From NCBI RefSeq assembly GCF_013426205.1, contig NC_089423.1, positions 7,068,001-7,132,000 on the forward strand: 64,000 nucleotides of DNA, in the 5' to 3' direction. The notes under the pieces were generated by a model. It was given only the letters and a program-made list of their open reading frames with translations, was not told where the DNA came from and searched no databases. Of the stretch, positions 21,175 to 30,699 are shown one piece after another. The position numbers were made by a program, and so were the translations under genes. The stretch is from Metarhizium brunneum (lineage: Eukaryota; Ascomycota; Sordariomycetes; Hypocreales; Clavicipitaceae). Positions within the stretch are counted from its first letter, which is position 1; every line of letters starts with the position of its first letter.

Positions 21175-23340
21175 TCACCACCACTTGCTATCCGCCGGCA
21201 CACGTCGAATAACGTTGGATCCGCAGTGCACATCGCCCATTTCAACATGGTGCGTGAACCAGTCGTCAATGTAGCGAACCGTATAACCCGCCTTGGCGTA
21301 GGCCTCGTCCGCCGCGGCGGCCAGGACATCCCGCCCGTCGATCACGGGCCCCCACGGGTTCGGCGCAATGACGTGCTTCCTGTCGACGACGACGCTGTTG
21401 ATAATGCCGGGGTACAGCGCCAAAACGGGCCACGTCTCAAACTCGGACCAACTGAAGCTCTGGCGGCGCTCTATACTCGCTCCATTCCCGTCTGCCAACT
21501 TGGTAGGCGGCGTACCGGCGTCCAGCGCGTTGGCGGCCTTGACGCGTACGGCGCGACGGGACATGCGTCGCGTTTCGTTGCCGGCCTTCTTCTCATAAGT
21601 CCAGATGTCGCTCACGAAGCGGCCCCAGGGGTCCGGCTCGAGGTGGTACAGACACGGCAGGCGGATGACGTCGGCGTCGGTCAGGCCCGTCTCGCGCTTG
21701 AGAATCTCGATGTTGCCGGCGATGTGGGCGGCGCTCTTGTTCTGCACGGCAGCAAAGTCGGTGCTGTCGAGCACCTCGTCAATGGTGGTGGTGACGTGCC
21801 ACTCTTCGGGGTCGGCGGGCGAGCGAGGGCGCGAGACGGCCTTTTCTTTGCCGTGGCCTGCCTGCCGCGCCTGCCGGAGGATGTCGAGGCCCGCGAGCGG
21901 ATCGTCCGCCATTAGAACCCAGCCGAGCTTGTTGTCGGCGGGGAGGAACTGCAGGAACTCGTCGACGTGGCCGACGGAAAGCCACGACGTGTTGAGCTCA
22001 ATGGGGGCCTGTGTCTCCTGGGCCTCGAGAAAGGCCATCATGTGCGGCTTGGTCTTTTGGGTGCCCATGACGGCTCGCCCTGCGGGATAGGCCTTGCCGC
22101 GGTGCGAGTACGGGGGTATCGTCTCGAGGTTTCCGGTAGAGTCGACGGTGTCGCCGCCCGCGAGGTGCTGGACGGCTCCGACGGTGTTGGAGCGCAAATC
22201 CTGAAACACCTTGCGCCCGGCCTCGCGGTAGTCCTGCGCCGACCGCAGCATAATGTGCAGGCTGACGGGGCCGTTGGGCCCGGGGATGCTCATGTAGCCG
22301 GGCTCGAAGAAGTCCTGCGTCCACAACTCGCCGCAGCCTTCAAAGGCGTGCATGGGGCTCTCGAGGCCCAGGGAGGAGGACATCTCGCCGAGCTCCTGGA
22401 CGAAACGCTCGTGGCCCGAGTCCCTGCCTTTGGGGCCGTCGACTTGCGATGTCAGCAGCTGCTTGGCGGCCTGGCCGTGGTGCTGCGTCAGGACGGGCGC
22501 CACGCGGAGTGCCACCGAATCCCGGGCTTCGTGTCCCCCGTCTTTTACCGTGAACTCGACCGTGGCTCGGCCGTCCCACCCGCCGGGGCGGCGGACGTCG
22601 CGCGCATCAATGCCAAGCTCGAGACCTGCTTTGAGCTCTGCGGCCTTGAAGGTGTAGTTTGACGTGATGAACACCCACTGGCCACTGGTTTGCTGTTTGT
22701 GGAACAGGCGAACCTTGGAGGCGGCCAGCATGCGGGTCACGGCGACGGTTCCCGTGGCCGAGTTGCCAAGCCCGGGGATGGGTCGAGTACGCAGAGGCGC
22801 CAGGTAGGTTGCGTTGCGGAGTATGTCGTCCGAGGCGTCGTTGCAGGCCGATATCTTCCTGTCCACCTCGTTTATCTTTTGGTAATCCGGCCCCTTGAAC
22901 AAGTAGTCGTAATAGAGGGCTCTTTGGCCTTCATTGAGGCTGTTGTACCACTGTTCCATGGATCCCCCGTCTCCAGGCGTGTCGGGAAGACGTGGGTCGG
23001 GGACCGGCGTCTCGGGCGGCTCTGTCGCGTTGAAGATGTCGCCCAGCCCGCTGGCACAGGAGCCCGTGATTTGGGATGAGCATCGGCGGTCCGTGTCGAC
23101 GATATTGGCTAGGAAGAGGGCGCCGGCGTCGTCTGTCCACGTCTCTTTGCCGACGGTGTCGGTTTCGCCCGCGACATCGACCCTGCCGTCGCGGTTCGTG
23201 TCCGCCAAGATGGACACGGTAAAACTTGGGCCGCTGGAGGCCGTGGAGTCCTGGCCTGCCGCGGCGGCACGTTTCTTGAGCGGGCCTTGAGGAATGGCAC
23301 TGGCCAGGGGCAACACGACTAGAATGAGTGAAGGGCGCAT
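21175..23340 (-). CDS. Secreted protein-arginine deiminase
   Basis: A single exon encodes 721 residues. Residues 1-16 form a signal peptide (cleavage near ASA-IP), followed by a KKR site that may release a short propeptide. Residues about 40-90 match the middle calcium-binding domain of animal PADs (ADTNRDGRVD, then a WT...GA.FL.N..DTD pattern). The animal N-terminal domain is absent. The C-terminal catalytic domain keeps every essential residue: Asp343 in TQDFFEPGY, His458 and Asp460 in SVGHVDEF, and Cys706 in VHCGSN. PADs convert peptidyl-arginine to citrulline and normally need calcium. The signal peptide places it outside the cell. It ends 296 bp from the convergent PKS gene. Fungal homologues are known but rare compared with animal PADs. 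Confidence 0.93.
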   Translation of the reverse strand: MRPSLILVVLPLASAIPQGPLKKRAAAAGQDSTASSGPSFTVSILADTNRDGRVDVAGETDTVGKETWTDDAGALFLANIVDTDRRCSSQITGSCASGLGDIFNATEPPETPVPDPRLPDTPGDGGSMEQWYNSLNEGQRALYYDYLFKGPDYQKINEVDRKISACNDASDDILRNATYLAPLRTRPIPGLGNSATGTVAVTRMLAASKVRLFHKQQTSGQWVFITSNYTFKAAELKAGLELGIDARDVRRPGGWDGRATVEFTVKDGGHEARDSVALRVAPVLTQHHGQAAKQLLTSQVDGPKGRDSGHERFVQELGEMSSSLGLESPMHAFEGCGELWTQDFFEPGYMSIPGPNGPVSLHIMLRSAQDYREAGRKVFQDLRSNTVGAVQHLAGGDTVDSTGNLETIPPYSHRGKAYPAGRAVMGTQKTKPHMMAFLEAQETQAPIELNTSWLSVGHVDEFLQFLPADNKLGWVLMADDPLAGLDILRQARQAGHGKEKAVSRPRSPADPEEWHVTTTIDEVLDSTDFAAVQNKSAAHIAGNIEILKRETGLTDADVIRLPCLYHLEPDPWGRFVSDIWTYEKKAGNETRRMSRRAVRVKAANALDAGTPPTKLADGNGASIERRQSFSWSEFETWPVLALYPGIINSVVVDRKHVIAPNPWGPVIDGRDVLAAAADEAYAKAGYTVRYIDDWFTHHVEMGDVHCGSNVIRRVPADSKWW

Positions 23341-23415
23341 TGTGAGGAAAAGATTGCCAGTCCGCGGCCTGCCAGGAGAAGGTTGCGGCCATCTTCGTCT
23401 GATGTACTATGCGGG

Positions 23416-23423
23416 TTTAAATA
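23416..23423 (-). promoter_or_regulatory. TATA-like box of deiminase gene
   Basis: On the minus strand it reads TATTTAAA, about 76 bp upstream of the deiminase ATG. Confidence 0.45.
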
Positions 23424-23596
23424 CAAAGCCCGACGTGCGCTTGATTCTCCTCCATGCCACTGACTACATCCGCAGGTTCTACGCGTCTAGCAATGACTCG
23501 TGAGCCCTTTGATTTTTTCAATACTCGGTGTCACGTTCACCTGGGCAGATGTTATAACCGTGGTTAGCCCATGACCTATAGCAACACAGCCTCCAT

Positions 23597-23632
23597 GTAT
23601 AGGTCCACGTATAGGTCCACGTATAGGTCCAC
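23597..23632. repeat. 12-bp tandem repeat, three copies
   Basis: Three exact copies of GTATAGGTCCAC, followed by a fourth degenerate unit. Confidence 0.85.
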
Positions 23633-25019
23633 GTACATATAGGGAACATTAATGACTCGTGGGCACGGAGGCGGGACTTGTGTAGCCAGAAGCATGTTGG
23701 GAACGAACAACGGATGACATTGCAGACAAGACATGCAAGGGCGGAGGGCTCTCGAGCTGGCGGCCGGTGTGCATGGTATAACGCTCAAGGACAGATTGTG
23801 AGACGTTTATTCGGTGGCGGCGTTGCATCAGCATTAACGGCCGGGCCTGTTATAGTGAGCAGTACCCTTAAGTTCAGTTTATTAATAAATAGTCTGGTAG
23901 CTATTAAACCACGAGGCCAATCTCCACCATGGCCTTTCTGGTCTGGTAGCATGACACGGATGGCAGCCGACATTAGACGCGCAAGGCAATTACGTAGTCG
24001 TGGGCTATATGACCTTCTCATATGTGAATTATAGCGGCTTGACGGCTTGACAACCTGATGCGGCCTCACCCGGCTATCCGAAGCGAGATGAAGCCCCTCT
24101 GTAAACAGGCCACACGGACAGCTTTGAAAGTTGGAATTCAGTATTATTAATTCATCGTCAATTGGAGACGTCATCTACTCGGCAGCCTGGCCCATGAAAA
24201 GAATCTTACAAAGGCCGTGTTCGTCAAGGTGGACGGCGGTGGCCTTGTCCCGAGGCAGGTCATTGCAGAGGACGTCAATGTCTCGTAAAGCGGCGTCGAG
24301 AGCAATCCCCGCCGGCCGTCGCAGTACCCGACAACGTCCTTCGTGTCTGGGTGTCCTGCCAGCCGGATTGCGCGAAATATAACAGCCGGTGAACATTGGC
24401 ATCCAAGGCGCCCTCAAACAGGTCATGTAGAAACCTGCCGCTCATGGACAGCAGCGCGGCCGCCGCGTGCGCCGCCACGGGGACGTTCAAGACGGCGCCG
24501 GCCCGTGCCGTGTCGGGGCTAGCGCGGCGCTACACCACCACCGCCAACCACGCTGACGGCCGCGCGGCCACTTTGCTCGCGGCTCTGGCCATGTTCTACT
24601 ACCTGGTTTTGCTGCTGTGAGTCGACGCCGCCGGGGCACGGGCACGCCTGCTTCCGAGGCTTTGGGGCAGAGTGCAAAACAAGGCGTCACAGTGACTTGC
24701 AGGAACGTTGTGCGCAGGGTCAAGTGGGAAGTGCACGGCAGTGCTTGTAACTGTTGAATATATATGCGAGTATGCCTCGAGTGTTATAGATAGATGTCTG
24801 CGCAAACGTAGCAAACCACCAGACCCTTCACATCGGACCCGGCCAGCCCCACGATACATCGGACCCAGCAGCCCACAACTATGTATATACTTCATCGGAT
24901 CCCAATTCCCACCTCCGAGTCCCCGACGCCAAATGTCGACCTGGACAAGAACATTGACCTGTAATGTATCTCCTCTAGAGGCCCTTCGGGGACCCTGCAG
25001 CCGGCCTGTTACACCAGAC

Positions 25020-27041
25020 TCACGGCAGCCGTAGCCACAGCCTCCGCAGCTCCTCAAACATGGGCGTCCCCAGCCCCGTGACCGGATCCCACCCCCGCAC
25101 GGCAGAGAACCCCGACGAGCCGCAGTTCGGATTCGACCCGCGCGTCACGTCCGTCAGGGCCGCGGGGTTCTTGTACAGCGCGGGGTTGATGAACCCGACC
25201 GTGGTCTTGCCCGCCCGCGCCCTCTCCTGGTTCACCAGCGTGATGACGGCGCTCCACAGCGGCGCGGCGAGACTCGTCCCGAACACGTGCTGGTCGGTGC
25301 CGTTGGTGAAGGCGCGGAAATTGGCCCCGTTGGCCGCGATATCGGGGATCCCGCGGCCCGCCCGGTTGTACACGCCGCCGCCGGCGCCAATGTTGGACGC
25401 GTCCGCGTCGGCCACGTAGGAGCGGAGGCCCGGGTCGTGGCGCGCCAGGTACGACCGCACGGCGGCCCGCTGGTACTCGGGCACGGGGAAGTAGTTGGAG
25501 AAGCCGCCCCCGCTGGCGAAGAGCTCGGCGCCGGGGAGGGGCGTCTGGAGCGCGGCCTCGGGGTCGCGCACCGTGGTGTTGGGGTTGAGCTGCGTGGCCC
25601 CGACGGCGGTGAGGTACGGGCACGACACGGGGTTGCCCGGGTTGTAGACGGTGTTGGTCTGGCCGGAGCCGTTGAGGCAGGCGTTCGCGCCGGGGCCGAT
25701 GCCCACGCCGTAGTCGCCCGACGAGACGAGGACCGTGGTGCCCTGCAGCCCGAGCTTGAGGAACTCGTTGCACTGGCGCTGCATGTACTTTTTGGGCACG
25801 TCGAGCTCGCTCTCGCCGTAGGATATGGAGATGACGGGCGCCGCCTTGTAGGCTCCGCACATCTCGGCCTGCTTGTAGCCTCCCGGGTGGGAGTCGGGGT
25901 AGCTCGGGTCGATGCCGGGGCTGTCGCCGGTAATGTTGAAGTCCGTCTTGTGGCAGTAGGACCCGTCCAGGGCGTCGAGAAACGTGTTTAGGAACCCAGA
26001 GGTGTTGCTCTGGGTCGAGTAGTAAATGTCGTCCACTTGGTACAGCAGCATGGACTGCGGCCAGATGAGTGACTGCACAATGTCAATGTCAATGTCTGAT
26101 TCGCCCGTGTTCTGCGGTGACTGGGGTGGCACCGGAGCCTGGGCACCGTCTACAGAGTGTAGAGTGGGGTGAGTTCCGTTGGGGATATATGGCGTGTACT
26201 TGTGCAAGTACGAGTTGATGTCCTCTTGCGAGTACGTGTCTCCAATCTCATACACGGCCGGCTCCAGTCCCGGAACCGGGGTGTTGGCGAGCGGGATCTG
26301 ATACAGGGCACGATAGCACGCTGCCGTAAAGTTTCGCGCGCAATCCTTGAGTTCCGGCGGCAAGTTTGAGGGCGGGGGGGTCTTGCAGGAAGGCTTCTTG
26401 CGAGAAACCTTTTTTGGCTCCCAGTTCTTCCTGTTCTGTGCGGTGATTCGTTTCGCAGGCGATCTGGCCTTGGCCGAACGCCTCACCATGAGGGGGGACA
26501 ACTTTACCCCGGGGATAATATAGTCAATGTGCTGGGAGAGATGCTTCGGGACGCGGTACTCGTCGCAGCCAATCTTGATTGCGCCGTCGTGTTCATGCTC
26601 ATGGTATTGAGTTTGAAACAGCTCCTCGGCCTTGGACACGGGGACGTCCAGCGCCAGCCAGCCCTTGTTGGTGTATTGGCGAATTTGCGTCTTGCTGATG
26701 CCCATGTCGACAAGCCAAGAGTGAACGGCAGTCAACGTCTCGTCTGACGGGGCAAACAAGGCATGGACCTCATCTTGGGCCAGGTGCTTGCCAAAGTGCT
26801 CCGAGTCCGGGTCAGACACATTCATGAGCTTGCCATAGGCCTCGTGGAGATTGGACTGCGCCAAGCCAATCCGCAGCGGTATGACTGCGTCCGGATGGAC
26901 GCGATTTCCACGTTTCCATAGGTGGTTTTGGCGAGTGCTTGTCGGGTTCCGCGCCTCGTGAAGAACATGATTGTTTGATGGCAGAGCCCACGCCGATGCA
27001 GAGGCGAGAGCCACAACGGCGGCTATTGAGAGCTTCACCAT
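25020..27041 (-). CDS. Sedolisin (S53) tripeptidyl-peptidase-like protease, secreted
   Basis: A single exon encodes 673 residues. Residues 1-19 are a signal peptide ending in AWA-LP. A Pro-kumamolisin activation domain covers about 50-190 (HLAQDEVHALFAPS and related motifs). The mature sedolisin domain follows a basic Lys/Arg-rich linker. The catalytic residues of the family are all present: Glu314 and Asp318 (GESDIDID), Asp443 of the oxyanion site (SSGDYGVG) and Ser590 (FGTSLAAP). The length fits fungal secreted TPP1-like enzymes, which act in acid and remove peptides from protein N-termini. Several NxS/T glycosylation sites fit secretion. It is transcribed in the same direction as the deiminase. 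The 3' half has very high third-position GC, which produces long antisense open frames. Confidence 0.95.
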   Translation of the reverse strand: MVKLSIAAVVALASASAWALPSNNHVLHEARNPTSTRQNHLWKRGNRVHPDAVIPLRIGLAQSNLHEAYGKLMNVSDPDSEHFGKHLAQDEVHALFAPSDETLTAVHSWLVDMGISKTQIRQYTNKGWLALDVPVSKAEELFQTQYHEHEHDGAIKIGCDEYRVPKHLSQHIDYIIPGVKLSPLMVRRSAKARSPAKRITAQNRKNWEPKKVSRKKPSCKTPPPSNLPPELKDCARNFTAACYRALYQIPLANTPVPGLEPAVYEIGDTYSQEDINSYLHKYTPYIPNGTHPTLHSVDGAQAPVPPQSPQNTGESDIDIDIVQSLIWPQSMLLYQVDDIYYSTQSNTSGFLNTFLDALDGSYCHKTDFNITGDSPGIDPSYPDSHPGGYKQAEMCGAYKAAPVISISYGESELDVPKKYMQRQCNEFLKLGLQGTTVLVSSGDYGVGIGPGANACLNGSGQTNTVYNPGNPVSCPYLTAVGATQLNPNTTVRDPEAALQTPLPGAELFASGGGFSNYFPVPEYQRAAVRSYLARHDPGLRSYVADADASNIGAGGGVYNRAGRGIPDIAANGANFRAFTNGTDQHVFGTSLAAPLWSAVITLVNQERARAGKTTVGFINPALYKNPAALTDVTRGSNPNCGSSGFSAVRGWDPVTGLGTPMFEELRRLWLRLP

Positions 27042-27902
27042 GACGTCGACTCAAACTCTGCCGTGCAGGAACCGAGACGGCAAGCTCAATTGCTTCAATT
27101 GGCCTGCAGGAAGTCGTGTCAAGACTTTGTTCGCCATCGTATATATATGTGTCTGTGTCTCTGTGTTCGTGTGTGTGTGTGTATACGGCGCTCCCGGCTC
27201 AGCTGTCCACGTCAACGGGGCCCGTCGATGACATCCATGAACCACTTCACCCCGTAGATAAGCCCCATCATCCATCGTCACGTCTTGTCCATGCCGAACA
27301 TCCGGACATCTACCCAGGGCAAACAAGCACCCGCGTCAGTTGAAAGTTCCCACAAACCAGCCAGCCTTGTTACAACGGGCAGGTGCCTGTAGCTCCAGCC
27401 GCGATTTCTTTCGACCTGCCGCTTCGGTCCAAGGCCCCGACCGCGACCGGCACGGCATCCCCGGCGGCTCGGCAATCCTTGCCGACAGATGCGTCGCTAT
27501 CGAATTTGCAATGGAGCATGGTTGTGATGGATGGTTAGTCTGCAGTTGAGATTGCGGGGTTGGAGATGTGGACTGGAGGGGTGAAGTGATGGACGCCACC
27601 AGGCACTCCCGCCAATCGATGACCAATCAAAAACATCAATTGATTGACAGCTGTCAATACCGGCGACTTGACACCTTCAGCCACCAAGACCGGCATCCGA
27701 GGTGCAACACTGCGCATTCATTCAGACCACATCAGGAACAGTTCATTATAAAATCATAATCAAATTATATGACCCTCAGCCGACACAGATTATATCCGTG
27801 CAAAACATACACATGCCCAGATCTATATTCAATGCAATTACCATCGTACTCAACCCACCAATTCATCATTTCATGCCATTTTTTTATAACCTTGACTATC
27901 CA
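27042..27902. other. Intergenic, protease promoter side
   Basis: A TATATA tract and a GT-rich run at 27140-27182 lie about 100 bp upstream of the protease start. The remainder, to the stop of the channel gene, shows no gene. Confidence 0.45.
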
Positions 27903-30699
27903 TCAACGATGACCGGATGACGGACCCCGCGATGGTTTGTGCGACAGACCGCCCACGCTGTACGGCCCGGTTGGGTGTAATCCCTCCTCCTCTTCTGGGA
28001 CAGTAGGCTCGTGGCTACGGCTGACGCTGTAGAAGCGTTGCGGTATGCCCGTCTGGGCTTCTTCGTCAAACGGCCCTGCCCGAGGGCTGTGCGCCGAATA
28101 TCCTCCATGCGTCTCCGTTGGACTCAGAGTCTGCAGGCCTTCGCCGGCTTTTCGCCGTCCGCGCTGGCTCTCCTTCTTGAGTAGTTCATTGCGAACCGAC
28201 TCAATGTCCCTCGACCGTCGGGGGTCTTCAGACGGCGATCGCTGCGACCGGTCGTCACGGAACTCACCCCAGTTACCCGACGTCTCCACCGCCAATGACC
28301 GCGCGTTGAGTTCCGCCGCCGCGTGTTCTTCAGCAGAGCGGTGTTCGGCGTCTGTCTGGCCAGTTTGGACGGGGACCATGCGCCCAGCGTCCTTGTCCTT
28401 GGCGACGGCATCACGGCTCTTGGACGCCCACTCATCCGTCACTGCGACCGAATAAGTCGGGTTAGTAGGCCCGCCCAGAGCCTCGGCACCGCCTCCCGGT
28501 CCATAGATGGGAACCTTCTTGAGTGCGAGAGCCAAGGCGCACATGAACTTGGAGCGACGGGTGGCGCGGACAACACCATTGTGCCAGTTTGACTTGTGCT
28601 GGATGGAGATTTCCAGTGTGAGCTTGTCGAGCTCGCCCACTCCGCCCACGCCAATGGTGAAATCGGGCTTAAAGTCACGAGAGTTGTCGGGGTGTCTGAC
28701 AAACTTTTCCATTTCGGCACGGAGCAGTTCAATGTCTTCAAAGGACGTGTCATACGACACGTCAACCTGGAAGGATTCCGTCATGGCCTTGCTGCGTGAA
28801 ACATTATCGATCCAAAGATTATTCAGCACAATGTTTGGTACCTTTTTGATCCTTTGTTAGTTACACCAACACCAAAAAAAAAAAAGGAGAGAATATTCTG
28901 TGGCGACCTACCTGCGTAGACTGGTTCTGCGCAGTCTTGGTGAAGACGGTGTACAACAGGGAGATCCTCTCAACCAGCATCTGTGTGCCACCAACTTCGA
29001 CACGGTCGCCCACGTCGTAAGGATGCTTGACAAAAAGAAAAATGCACGAACCCAGGAATTCCTGAGTGGTCACAGCAAAGACAAAGGACAATGAGAGGAG
29101 CGCAGTTCCAGCCGTGGCAAGGTTGGTGACAACACTGCTCTGGAAAAAGACGACTTTCAATACTGTTAGCAAAAGGAACTTGAGTCTCTCCAAATGGGAC
29201 AAAAAAAATAACAAAGAAAGAAAAAGAGCAAGTGACTTACGAAAAATGAGAATGGTAATCAACAGAACCACAAACATCAGGACCTTATCAAAGACTCTGA
29301 GGGCCTGCCCAATATCCTTCATACCTTCACCAATAGCCTTGCGCTCCGTGCCCATCTCAACCGTCTTGCGAACCATCTCATCGAGACTGATATCCCCGTT
29401 CGAGTCTGAATCTATCATATTGAAGGCCTCTTCCGCGTCTTGCTTGTACGCAGGGCCGAGAACCTCCTCGAAATCTTCCAGGTAAAGGGCATCCTTGCCC
29501 TCGAGGACAAAGGACATCCAGATACGCCTGCCCAGGGCTTCGGACGGAAGCTTCTTTTCCAGAGCTTCAAGAACAATCGAGTGGGCCGAGTTGGGGTTGA
29601 ACACTTGCTTTCCGGTAATCTCCTTGGCAACATGGCCCACCACAGAAGTGACCTTGTCTCCAAACCGGCCAACGTCGCCGATAATCTTCATAGGTGTAGC
29701 AGCGCCGTTGCCCCCCATCATTTTGCCCTTTTTTCCACGCAGCATCATCTCGATACTGTCGTTGATGATGTAGTCCTCCTCGGCAAACTCTTCGCAATAC
29801 ATGGGGAAGAGGGTCCGCGAGGCATCGTAGAGGAGCCCGAGGAGGTGGATTTCACGCTTGGAGGCCTTGATTCGGTTGGCAAAGGAACGCTGGTGATAGG
29901 AAACACCGATGAGCTGAACGAGAGCCTTTTCAACCAAAAACACGACCAATGACACAAACAAGGCACCAAGCACCCGCTCCATGTTTCTAACCCAGACGAC
30001 GTTCTTGCTCAAGGCATCGTTGAAGAGTCCCTTGAAGGAGAGCCAGGCGGCCAGAGCCCAGAAGAAGAGCGACAGAGGAATACTCAGGTTCTTCAAAACC
30101 GTGGCATACTTTCGCACGCCCATGCTGACGATGCCGCAGAAAAACATAAAGACCTTGGGAAGCACCCAAGCGGCAATCTTGGCCACCCAGAGGGCACACC
30201 AAGCAATTAGAATCCAGAGAAACAGGTAGAAGAGGGTAGGGCCATCTCTGCCGCCGACAAAGGTACCGTCTCCAAAATCCGTAAAGCGAAAGATCAAGAC
30301 TGGCACAGCCAAGATGAGGCCCACGGGGACAATGTAGACCATGTAGCGAGTGACGACGGAGAAACCGACAATCTTGGCGTACAGCCTGCCCAGGGCATTC
30401 ACGCTGACCTCGTCAGAGCCGGCGGTGCCTCTGCGGCTCAACTTGTCGTCGCCCTGTTTTCGTCTACGCCCTGCATGCCGGTGATGCATTTCGGATTCGT
30501 TCTTCTCAAAGGTATTTTCCGGGGAGGAGTCATAGGATGTCGTGTTTCCGGTATTGGCCTTGCGGGCCCCGGTGCTAGAGGCATTGCTTCTGACCGTGGT
30601 CAGCGGGATGCCATTGTCGGTCATTTCGGTTCGCGATCTATTTCCAAGCGGGAGAAAGCCCGAGTTTCGCGATGCGAGAGATGAGTGCCTGTTGGGCAT
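27903..30699 (-). CDS. MscS-family mechanosensitive ion channel with EF-hand
   Basis: Three exons, 30699-29241, 29162-28912 and 28841-27903, encode 882 residues. Intron 1 is 78 nt, in frame and stop-free. It is recognised by its GTAAGT donor, GCTAACAG end and interruption of the membrane domain. Four to six hydrophobic segments flank a soluble domain carrying a perfect EF-hand loop (DSDSNGDISLDE, near 429-440). The MscS pore/beta region follows (SVVTNLATAGTALLSLSF, then the VKHPYDVGDRVEV motif). A long Ser/Arg/Glu-rich cytosolic tail has no known domain. This architecture matches the fission-yeast Msy1/Msy2 type, channels of the endoplasmic reticulum that control calcium during hypo-osmotic shock. 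The N-terminal 120 residues are polar and disordered. Confidence 0.93.

Larger units (their letters stand above)
23341..25019. other. Intergenic, 1.7 kb, with possible degraded coding fragment
   Basis: The PAD promoter occupies the left end. A three-copy 12-bp tandem repeat lies at 23597. A GC-rich block at 24170-24620 gives minus-strand peptides (for example one ending KILFMGQAAE) broken across frames, possibly a decayed gene, but no family could be assigned. No intact gene is supported. Confidence 0.4.

Noticed and set aside
21226..22662. Plus-strand open frames of about 230 codons
   Set aside because: They are antisense shadows of the deiminase gene, with random-looking GC-rich composition.
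25054..25991. Long open frames on both strands inside the protease gene
   Set aside because: They are shadows of the sedolisin coding sequence, which has intact catalytic residues in its own frame.
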